Below are positions 6,531 to 14,055 of a DNA stretch of 27,407 nt, in pieces. Source of the DNA: JBKPCD01 sp046727175. GTDB lineage: Bacteria; Acidobacteriota; Vicinamibacteria; Vicinamibacterales; 2-12-FULL-66-21. Every line of letters begins with the position of its first letter. Within the stretch, counting starts at the first letter, position 1. The stretch lies in assembly GCA_046727175.1 (NCBI GenBank), contig JBKPCD010000087.1:1-27407 (forward strand), given 5' to 3'. The notes under the pieces were generated by a model. It did not search any database and had not been told where the DNA came from. It saw nothing but the letters and a program-made list of their open reading frames with translations. Position numbers and translations under genes: made by a program.

Positions 6531-8159
6531 ATGACAGCTCACGTGCGTCTCACGATCGCCATCATCATCACGCTTGTCGCGGTGCCCGAACCCGAAGCGC
6601 AGGAGCTTGGCACGATTACGTTCCCGACGTCGGGTGCGCCTGCCGCGCAACCGGCGTTCCTCGAGGGTGTAAAGGCACTTCACAATTTCCAGTTCGACGA
6701 AGCCACGGAGGCATTCCGGCGTGCTCAGAAAGCCGACCCGTCGTTCGCTCTTGCGTTCTGGGGCGAGGCGATGAGCTACAACCATCCGCTTTGGGCGGAG
6801 CAGGACATCGAGTTGGCGCGGAAAGCACTCGACAAGCTCGCGCCGACGCACGAGGCACGGCTCGCGAAAGCGAGGCTGTCGAAAGAAAAAGCGTTCCTCG
6901 AGGCGATGCAGGTGCTCTATTTCTCGCCTGGCGACAAGCTCGCTCGCGATACGGCGTACTCAGATGCCATGGCGGCGATGTACGCGCAGTATCCGGATGA
7001 TCACGAGATCGCCACGTTCTACGCTCTGTCGCTGCTTGGCACTGTCCGTCCCGGTGACTCAGGCTTCCGGCGTCAGGCACTTGCCGCGTCGATCGCGCAG
7101 AAAGTATTTGCCGAGAACCCGAAGCATCCAGGCGCCGCGCACTTCATCATTCATTCCTTTGATGACCCGGAGCACGCTCCCCTGGGATTAGCGGCCGCTA
7201 ACGCGTACGCAAAGATTGCGCCCGATGCGGCGCACGCGCTACACATGCCCTCGCATATCTACGTGCAGCGAGGCATGTGGCAACAGGTCGCCGAGTCGAA
7301 CATCGATGCCTACAGGGCAGCAACCGATCTCATCGCGCGCATGAAACTGCCGGAGGGGCGCGGAGATTTTCACACGCTGTCCTGGCTTGAATACGCGAAC
7401 CTGATGCTAGGCAAGTTCGATGAGGCGAAGCGGAACGTCGACACGGCCAAGCAGACTGTCGATCGCAATCCGGGCAATCGCGGAGTCCAGAACGAATATC
7501 TCGGGATGCGAGCGCGCTTCATCCTCGAGACTGGCCAGTGGGAGAAGAGCACGCTCGACGCACCTGCGTCGAGTGGTGACGCCCACGCCGGCATGGCGGG
7601 TATGGGTTACGCGGATCCAGGAAACAGCTGGATTTTCATCGCGGGCGCGAGCGCCGCCAGATTGGGAGATACGGCGACAGCCACGGCAGCCGAGAGCAAA
7701 CTCCGAGCGGCCGGCCAAAAGATGGCTTCAGGGGGCAATGCGTACGGCGCGAAGGAGATCGCGATCCTCGAGAAAGAGCTCGCGGCGATCAATCGCGCGG
7801 CTGCCGGTCAGAAAGACGAGGCTGTTCGCCTGGCGAAAGAAGCGGTCGACATCGAGCTCACGCTTTCGCCCCCGTCAGGTCCACCGGACCCAATCAAGCC
7901 CGCACTCGAACTGTATGGCGAAGTTCTGCTCGATGCCAATCGCGCCCGGGAAGCGTCGGAAGCATTCGCGCAATCGTTGCTTCGCACGCCCAAACGAACA
8001 CCGTCGCTCCTGGGCCTCGCGCGCGCGTCAGCGAAATCAGGCGACAGCACCGCAGCGCGCCGGCACTACACCGAGATTGCGACGATGACGGGCGCCGCGC
8101 CGACTTCGCCGGCCGCGCAAGAGGCACAAAGGTTCCTGACCGGGCTATCGACCAAGTGA
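6531..8159 (+). CDS. Secreted tetratricopeptide-repeat protein
   Basis: The protein is 542 residues and starts after GGAGG (6520-6524). Residues 1-24 (HVRLTIAIIITLVAVPEPEA) resemble a signal peptide. Helical TPR-like repeats follow: one at ~42-90 (ALHNFQFDEATEAFRRAQKA, then FALAFWGEAMSYNHPLW), a central region with HPGAAHFIIHSFDDPEHA and HALHMPSHIYVQRGMW, and C-terminal repeats ending EASEAFAQSLLRTPKR and SGDSTAARRHYTEIA. The His-rich SYNHPLW / HxxIHSFDDP / HMPSHIY pattern recurs in a family often annotated only as TPR protein. The conserved histidines suggest more than scaffolding, but no activity is known to me. It is convergent with the TonB-dependent receptor and has no operon partner. 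Confidence 0.75.
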   Translation: MTAHVRLTIAIIITLVAVPEPEAQELGTITFPTSGAPAAQPAFLEGVKALHNFQFDEATEAFRRAQKADPSFALAFWGEAMSYNHPLWAEQDIELARKALDKLAPTHEARLAKARLSKEKAFLEAMQVLYFSPGDKLARDTAYSDAMAAMYAQYPDDHEIATFYALSLLGTVRPGDSGFRRQALAASIAQKVFAENPKHPGAAHFIIHSFDDPEHAPLGLAAANAYAKIAPDAAHALHMPSHIYVQRGMWQQVAESNIDAYRAATDLIARMKLPEGRGDFHTLSWLEYANLMLGKFDEAKRNVDTAKQTVDRNPGNRGVQNEYLGMRARFILETGQWEKSTLDAPASSGDAHAGMAGMGYADPGNSWIFIAGASAARLGDTATATAAESKLRAAGQKMASGGNAYGAKEIAILEKELAAINRAAAGQKDEAVRLAKEAVDIELTLSPPSGPPDPIKPALELYGEVLLDANRAREASEAFAQSLLRTPKRTPSLLGLARASAKSGDSTAARRHYTEIATMTGAAPTSPAAQEAQRFLTGLSTK

Positions 8160-8314
8160 TGTGATGTCGCCGCAGAATCCGAGGTGGACCAACAACCTGC
8201 GAAGTGACGTCCAATTAACCTTCGTTTGACACTCGGTTCCTCGACAGGCCCAACATCGAAAGCCATGAGCCCAAGGCCTGAATGCCACGTCACCGCTCAC
8301 AACGACGAACACGA

Positions 8315-11300
8315 TCAGAACGTCAGCCTGACCCCAAACTCCATGACCCGCCCGGGTGCCGCGCTCGTCACCTGCCCGAACCCACCGGTCGGATTGCCCG
8401 CGGCGTCGAAGCGAACCGTTGTATTGAGGCCCGTGAACGATGTGCGATTCAGCACGTTGAACGATTCGGCGCGTACCTGCAGCCGCGCGCGGCGTCCGAG
8501 CGCAAAGTGTTTGCTCAGACTGAGATCGATGCGGCTGAAGCTCGGTCCGATCAGGATGTTCCGTCCGCTGTTGCCGAACTGTCCCGGCGTCATCAGTGAC
8601 GGATTCAGAAATGCACTCGTGTTGAACCATCGCTGTGGAGTGCGTTCATCAGAGCGCAGAGCCGGATCGCCGATCAGCGTCGCGCGTGTGGAGTTGGTAC
8701 CAATGCGCGCCGCGTCTACTGGCGCGGTCACCGTAAACGGCGCACCGCTCTGATAAATGACCACGCCGGACAGATCCCATCCACCGAGAGCTCCGCGGGT
8801 CAGCGCGTTGCCACCATCCCGGAAGAACGGCAGCTGCCAGATGAAATGACTGTTCAAATTGTGGGCGCGGTGTATCGCCGACAGGCCGTAGTCGCGCGCG
8901 ATGTTGTAGGGATCCTCGGGTGTGCCGCTGGACGTATCGAGCGTCTTCGAAAACGTATAGTTCGCGCCGAACTCCAGGCCAGCCAACAGCCGTCGTGTCA
9001 GCGACAACTGAAGACTGTGATAGCTGGACTCGTCTGCGTTCTCCGTGATCGTAATGTTGCCGTACCCGAGGTACGGCCTGAGCGCGCTGACGTTCGTCGT
9101 GCTCGCCGGAGGATTCAGGCGCGTGCCAGCTCTGAGTTGATTGATGTTCACCGTGCGCGTCAGGTTGTCTCCCAGCGTGCCGACGTAATTCGCGTGCAGG
9201 ATCGTCCCCGCCAGAATCTCGTGCTGAACGCCGAGGTTGAACGTGGTGATCCGCGGCGTCGGCATCCGGTCCCGGATGCCTGCGATGTTTGGCGGAAACA
9301 CACGCTGGGTACCACCCGTCGGGTTATCGATGTTGCCGTCGAAGATCGTCGCGGACTCGTCGAACGGCGGATTCGCGGCGGTCGCGCTCAAGTAGTCGGT
9401 CCGCACGCGATCGTAGAAGATACCGAACCCGCCGCGGATTGCTGTCTTGCCTTTCCCCGAGACGTCGTACGCAAAGCCAAGGCGCGGACCTACGTTCCCG
9501 TACTCGGTCGGCACACCACCGCGCGGCAGTCCTGCAAAGAGCGCCTGGGCCACCGGATTGTCGGCGGCTGGAATCACGCCGTGTGCGGCATCCGGAAACC
9601 CGTCTCCGAAAATGACGATGCCGTTGGTCGGGCTTCCTGTCCCCTGCACGATCGAACCATCGCTTGCCAGGACTTGGGGCGCCCGGGCCGGATCGAACCG
9701 GTTTGGATCGAAGGTCGAGAAGTTGTTCAGCGCGCTGTACAAGGGAAGAATCAGGTTATACCGGAGCCCGAAATCGACCGTCAGATTCTTCGTCAGACGC
9801 CAGTTGTCCTGTGCGTAAAACTCGGCCTGCCAGAAACGCGCGCGCCACTCCTGGTCCTGGGCTCCCTCCGTGTAGTTTTGAAAGTTGCCGAGCAGAGCGT
9901 CGGCGACGACATTGCCCGTCGAATTGCGTGCCGACGTCGCGAAGGTGACTACGCCGTTTTCGCGCGGCCGCGTGTTCTGATCTTTCTGACTGTAGGTGAC
10001 CTGCCCGCCGAACTTCAGTGCGTGCGAACCCGCCACCTTCGTCAGGTCGTCGCGGAACTGATACGTCAGGTTCCGGTTTCGAATGTAGTCTCCCGCGTTG
10101 TACGCGGTGAATCCGGTCAACGTGACGTCGGGTCCCGTCCCAAAGCGGTTCGAGGCGTAGATCTCGGGATACGTCAACCCAAGTGCGCTCCTCGCGATGA
10201 CCTCATTCTGAGGACCCGCCGCGATCTGGTTCTTCGTGATCGAACCGCCGACCGAGTTGAGCAGCGTGTTCGACAACGCCATCTGGACGCTGCCGACCGT
10301 CGTCCATCCGGGACGCGGCCGGGTGCCGGGCACGATGCCAAGCGTGCCTCCCTGAAAGGGATTGAAGATCTGCACGTCGTTGTGCGAGAAGCGATAGCTG
10401 ACCTGCGTTCGCGGGGACATCACGTAGTCGATCCGGGCGACCTCCTCGCGGCTGTGCATCTCGTTCGTGCCGGTGACGAGATAGTTGCCGCCCGGGCCGC
10501 CGAAATTCGGAGGCGGATAGGCTTGGAGAAGCGATCGGCCATTGGCCGAAAACCGCGACGATGGAACGATTCGGTCTGCAAAGGGCAACCCCGTGCTCGG
10601 ATCGCGTGGAGCTGCGAGGGTAGAGTTTCGAAAATCACCGTTCCGCTCCTCCAGCGTCGGCACCGTTCCGACATTGCTGACCCCCTGATCGTTGATCTTC
10701 CAGTCCTGACTGAAAAAGAAGAACAGCTTCGTGCGGCTCGCGTTGAACCTGCCGAACGAGACCGGGCCGCCAATCGTGTAACCAGGGTTGTTGAATTCGA
10801 GCGGCGCCGGATCGCCGCGATCGAAAAACGAGCGTGCATCGAAGCGGTCGTTCCTGACGAACTCGTACGCGCTCCCATGGAATGCGCGCGTGCCGCCTTT
10901 GGTCACGACGTTGATGATCGTTCCCGCGCGTCCACCGAACTCGGCGCTGTAGCTTGCGGTCAGGACGTTGACTTCGGCGATCGTGTCGAGGCTCGGGTTC
11001 GTGATCGTATTGCCGTTCGCGCCGTTGTCCATGTTGTCGGCGCCGTCCACCAGGAAGTAAGCGGACGGTGAGCGAACCCCGTTGATGGCCTGGCCGGTCG
11101 TGCTGAGCCCGATTGAAAACGAATCGGTGGACTGGATCACCGCGCCGGGCAGCAACTGAACAAGTTGCGCGTAGTTTCGTCCATTCAGGGCGATGCTGTT
11201 CACCTGCTCGCCGGTGATCACCCGGCTCACATCGCCCGATTGCGTCTCGACCTGGCTGGTGACAGCCGCAACGGAGATGGCTTCGTTGATGTTCCCGACT

Positions 11301-11641
11301 TCGAGCTGAAAGTCGGCCGTACGCCTCGATGCCGCATCGAGGAGGAGATTCAGGCGTTCGACCGGCTTGAAGCCCGAGATCTCGACGCGAATTCGGTACG
11401 ACCCGGCGGGAAGACTCGCAAAGAGGTAGCCGCCAACCGAATCCGTCGCGGTCGTCTGCCGCAGGGCCGTCTGCTCGTTCGTCGCCGTGACGGCGGCACC
11501 GACGACGGCGGCGCCCGACTGGTCGGTCACACGCCCGGAGATCTGGCCGACGTTGGTTTGGGCAGACGCCACCGCCGGCAGAACGAGCGAACCAATAAAG
11601 ACCACCACAGGCCGTTGAACGGATCGAACCGCGCGGATCAT
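8315..11641 (-). CDS. TonB-dependent receptor, Oar-like, with N-terminal CarboxypepD-regulatory domain
   Basis: The protein is 1108 residues from ATG 11641, six bases after AAAGGAG; seven codons upstream to 11662 are also open. In order: signal peptide ending AVASAQ, a carboxypeptidase-regulatory-like beta domain (GQISGRVTDQSGAAVVGAAV to ~residue 110), a plug (VITGEQVNSIALNGRNYAQL, YFLVDGADNMDN, SAEFGGRAGTIINVVTKGGT), and a long beta barrel ending GRVMEFGVRLTF with a terminal Phe. This is the architecture of the large acidobacterial TonB-dependent receptors, which import or bind bulky substrates, often glycans, at the outer membrane. The substrate is unknown. The divergent neighbour is a secreted lectin-like/FG-GAP protein, which suggests a polysaccharide-related locus. 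A palindrome at 11663-11674 lies just upstream of its ribosome site. Confidence 0.9.
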   Translation of the reverse strand: MIRAVRSVQRPVVVFIGSLVLPAVASAQTNVGQISGRVTDQSGAAVVGAAVTATNEQTALRQTTATDSVGGYLFASLPAGSYRIRVEISGFKPVERLNLLLDAASRRTADFQLEVGNINEAISVAAVTSQVETQSGDVSRVITGEQVNSIALNGRNYAQLVQLLPGAVIQSTDSFSIGLSTTGQAINGVRSPSAYFLVDGADNMDNGANGNTITNPSLDTIAEVNVLTASYSAEFGGRAGTIINVVTKGGTRAFHGSAYEFVRNDRFDARSFFDRGDPAPLEFNNPGYTIGGPVSFGRFNASRTKLFFFFSQDWKINDQGVSNVGTVPTLEERNGDFRNSTLAAPRDPSTGLPFADRIVPSSRFSANGRSLLQAYPPPNFGGPGGNYLVTGTNEMHSREEVARIDYVMSPRTQVSYRFSHNDVQIFNPFQGGTLGIVPGTRPRPGWTTVGSVQMALSNTLLNSVGGSITKNQIAAGPQNEVIARSALGLTYPEIYASNRFGTGPDVTLTGFTAYNAGDYIRNRNLTYQFRDDLTKVAGSHALKFGGQVTYSQKDQNTRPRENGVVTFATSARNSTGNVVADALLGNFQNYTEGAQDQEWRARFWQAEFYAQDNWRLTKNLTVDFGLRYNLILPLYSALNNFSTFDPNRFDPARAPQVLASDGSIVQGTGSPTNGIVIFGDGFPDAAHGVIPAADNPVAQALFAGLPRGGVPTEYGNVGPRLGFAYDVSGKGKTAIRGGFGIFYDRVRTDYLSATAANPPFDESATIFDGNIDNPTGGTQRVFPPNIAGIRDRMPTPRITTFNLGVQHEILAGTILHANYVGTLGDNLTRTVNINQLRAGTRLNPPASTTNVSALRPYLGYGNITITENADESSYHSLQLSLTRRLLAGLEFGANYTFSKTLDTSSGTPEDPYNIARDYGLSAIHRAHNLNSHFIWQLPFFRDGGNALTRGALGGWDLSGVVIYQSGAPFTVTAPVDAARIGTNSTRATLIGDPALRSDERTPQRWFNTSAFLNPSLMTPGQFGNSGRNILIGPSFSRIDLSLSKHFALGRRARLQVRAESFNVLNRTSFTGLNTTVRFDAAGNPTGGFGQVTSAAPGRVMEFGVRLTF

Positions 11642-11662
11642 CGTCGTCTCCTTTGGGGACAA

Positions 11663-11674
11663 CTGACATGTCAG
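11663..11674. promoter_or_regulatory. Palindrome CTGACATGTCAG, site 1
   Basis: This is a perfect 12-base inverted repeat in the leader of the TonB-dependent receptor gene, ten bases upstream of its ribosome site. Related sites lie at 11761-11772 and 11934-11945. It is a candidate operator for an unidentified regulator. Confidence 0.5.
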
Positions 11675-11760
11675 GTCGACAGCTCGCTGCGAACCTTACA
11701 GGGGTGCACGGGAGGAGTCAAACGCACAGAGGTTGACCCGGACTCGAGCGTGTCAGAAAA

Positions 11761-11772
11761 CTGAAATTCCAG
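11761..11772. promoter_or_regulatory. Palindrome-like CTGAAATTCCAG, site 2
   Basis: This site has the same CTGA...CAG ends as sites 1 and 3. With its flanks, GAAAACTGAAATTCCAGATT matches site 3 at 17 of 20 positions. It lies mid-way in the divergent intergenic region, just before an AT-rich TTATAT (11775-11780) that could be a -10 element. Confidence 0.45.
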
Positions 11773-11933
11773 ATTTATATGTTACACACCGCCTGCGGAC
11801 TGACCCTCGAGGGTGGCGGTTTCACGGCGTCACATCATTTCCGAAACCTGCACGTCCTTGGCACTGCCACCCGGGAAATCGAGAACAGGGATTCAGAATG
11901 ACTTGTCGTCCGCTCGAGAGCCGTGCTAGAAAA

Positions 11934-11945
11934 CTGACATCTCAG
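11934..11945. promoter_or_regulatory. Palindrome-like CTGACATCTCAG, site 3
   Basis: This site differs from site 1 at one base and lies nine bases before the ATG of the FG-GAP gene, where a ribosome site would be expected. Binding here could block transcription or translation initiation. Confidence 0.45.
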
Positions 11946-11954
11946 ATTGACGTT

Positions 11955-14053
11955 ATGACGACTGCGAAATCGACCGGTGGATGGCGCGCTGGTGCGGCTG
12001 CGATCGCGGCGGCGGTCATCCTCGCGAGCTTCTCCGGACGCGCCAGCAGTGACCTCTTCTTCGACGACTTCTCGCGATTTCCGCCCGGGCTCCTGACGGC
12101 GCCCATCGGTCAGCTGAATGGCGCCATTCAGGAGTACCACTACCTTCCCCATCGCGGTGTCCCGCTCGAACCGTGGGCGAACGTGATCACGCACCTCGAT
12201 GCGTGGGCCGCCGGCGATGAGGACGGGACGCCCTACGTGGAGCAGCACACGGTCAACGCACAGCCCCTTCTGCTGAATCCAACGCTGGTCACCGGCGATG
12301 CAGAATGGGGCGACTACGCCGTGGAAGCGCGCGTCAAGCCGCTGTCGCTCGATGACATGGCGGGGATCGTCTTCCGGTATCACACCAACCGGCACTATTA
12401 CCTCTTCTCACTGAGCGGCGGTACCAAGGCCCGCCTGCTCGTTCGGCTGCCGCTCGAGAAGACGCTTCGGATTGCCGAATGGCGCGAGCTCGCCAGCACC
12501 GAATTCCGCTACGACACGACGCACTACTACACACTCAAGGTCGAGAACGACGGGCCGCGGATTCGGGCTGCGATCGATGGCAAATTCATGCTCGAAGCGC
12601 GCGACAGCGAATTGCTGAAAGGGAAAGTTGGCATCACGGCGAACAGCCCGGCGCGGTTCCAGGCATTTCGCGTGACCGCGTCGGACGCGGCGCGGCGCGC
12701 AATCGACGACCGCATCCGCGCGCGCGACGCGGAGCTCGCCACACTGCGGCAGCAGAACCCTCAGCCGAAGCTTTGGAGGAAATTCGACACGCCGGGCTTT
12801 GGCACCGGACGAAATGTTCGATTCGGCGATCTCGACGGCGATGGACAGCTCGATATGCTGTTCGCGCAGAACATCCCCCGCGTCCGCGGCGATGCCTTCG
12901 ATCACATCAGCGCGCTCACTGCCGTCAACCTCGATGGAAAGATCCTATGGCAGTCGGGCCGGCCCAACCCGCGCAACGGGCTGCTCACGAACGACACGCC
13001 ATTCCAGATTCACGATATCGATGGAGATGGCGCGCAGGAAGTCGTCCTGATTCGAGATTTCAAGCTTCAGGTCCTCGACGGCAAAACCGGCAAGGTCGAG
13101 CGCTGGGTTTGGATGCCGCGGCTCCCGACCGATACGAAGGATCGGCCGTACGAGCTCTATAGCGGCGATTCGATAGCGTTTCTCAATCTATCGGGCCGCG
13201 AGACGCGCCGCGAGATTCTGATCAAGGACCGTTATCCAACTTCTGGGTCTACAACGATCGCCTCGAGCCGATGTTCGCCGGTCAAGGTCAGACAGGACAC
13301 TACGTGTTCCCTGCCGACGTAGACGGCGACGGCAAGGACGAATTCCAGATCGGCTACTCGTTCTGGGATCACTCAGGGACGCGCCGCTGGAGCCATGACG
13401 AGGAACTCCAAGACCACGCCGACGGCCTAGCCATCGCGAACCTGAGCGACGATCCCAAGGCCGAGCCGCGCATCTACGTCAGCAGCAGCGACGAGGGCAT
13501 CATCATCTTCGATCTGCGCGGCAAGATCCTGAACCGGCAGCGCGTCGGTCACACCCAATCGGTGAGTATCGCGAAATACCGTTCCGATGTGCGGGGGCTG
13601 CAGTACATGACGATCAACTTCTGGAGAAACCCGGGCATCATCACGTTGATCGATCGGGACGGGAACGTTCTCGCGCAGGAGGAGCCGGTCCACATGGGCA
13701 GCCCGATCCTTCCGGTCAACTGGCGCGGCGACGGAATAGAGTTCGCGATGCTGTCAGGAAACGTCCGCGAGGGAGGCTTGATCGACGGCCGCCTCCGTCG
13801 CGTCGTCATGTTCCCCGATGATGGACATCCGGATCTTGCGTTTCAGGTCGCAAACCTCACGGGCGACGCCCGTGATGAGATCATTCTCTGGGATCAAGAG
13901 CGCGTCTGGATCTACACGCAGGATCGTCCGTTCACCGGCGACCGGATCTACGCGCCCACGCGCAACCCGACCTATAACGATTCGAACTACCGCGCGGCGG
14001 TGTCGCTCCCGGCCTGGAGCGTCGTGAAATCCAGCCAGTCATCCGGCCGGTGA
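11955..14053 (+). CDS. Secreted lectin-like/FG-GAP (VCBS) protein with an apparent one-base frameshift
   Basis: The gene starts at ATG 11955, chosen because the signal peptide GWRAGAAAIAAAVILASFSG follows at once; no ribosome site is obvious. Residues ~30-235 form a concanavalin-type beta sandwich (FFDDFSRFPPG, AVEARVKPLSLDDMAGIVFR, HYYLFSLSGGTKARLLVRL). Then come calcium-type FG-GAP blades with DxDxDG loops: GDLDGDGQLD, DIDGDGAQE, DVDGDGKDE, and later NLTGDARDE. The frame breaks at 13233-13237: up to KDRY the first frame is coding, and from NFWVYNDRLEP the next frame continues to 14053. One missing base explains it; sequencing error or recent inactivation are both possible. The C-terminal PTRNPTYNDSNYRAAVSLPA resembles the end of family 11 rhamnogalacturonan lyases, so pectin binding or cleavage is a guess. 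Confidence 0.72.
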
Positions 14054-14055
14054 TC

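Noticed and set aside
8160..8314. CAGGCC/GGCCTG inverted pair between the TPR and receptor genes as a bidirectional terminator
   Set aside because: Only six pairs with a long loop and no U-tract; not convincing.
8846..11071. 741-codon open frame on the plus strand, antisense to the TonB-dependent receptor
   Set aside because: Its translation is Arg/Val-rich with no domain or signal, while the opposite strand reads a textbook receptor. It is a codon-bias shadow.
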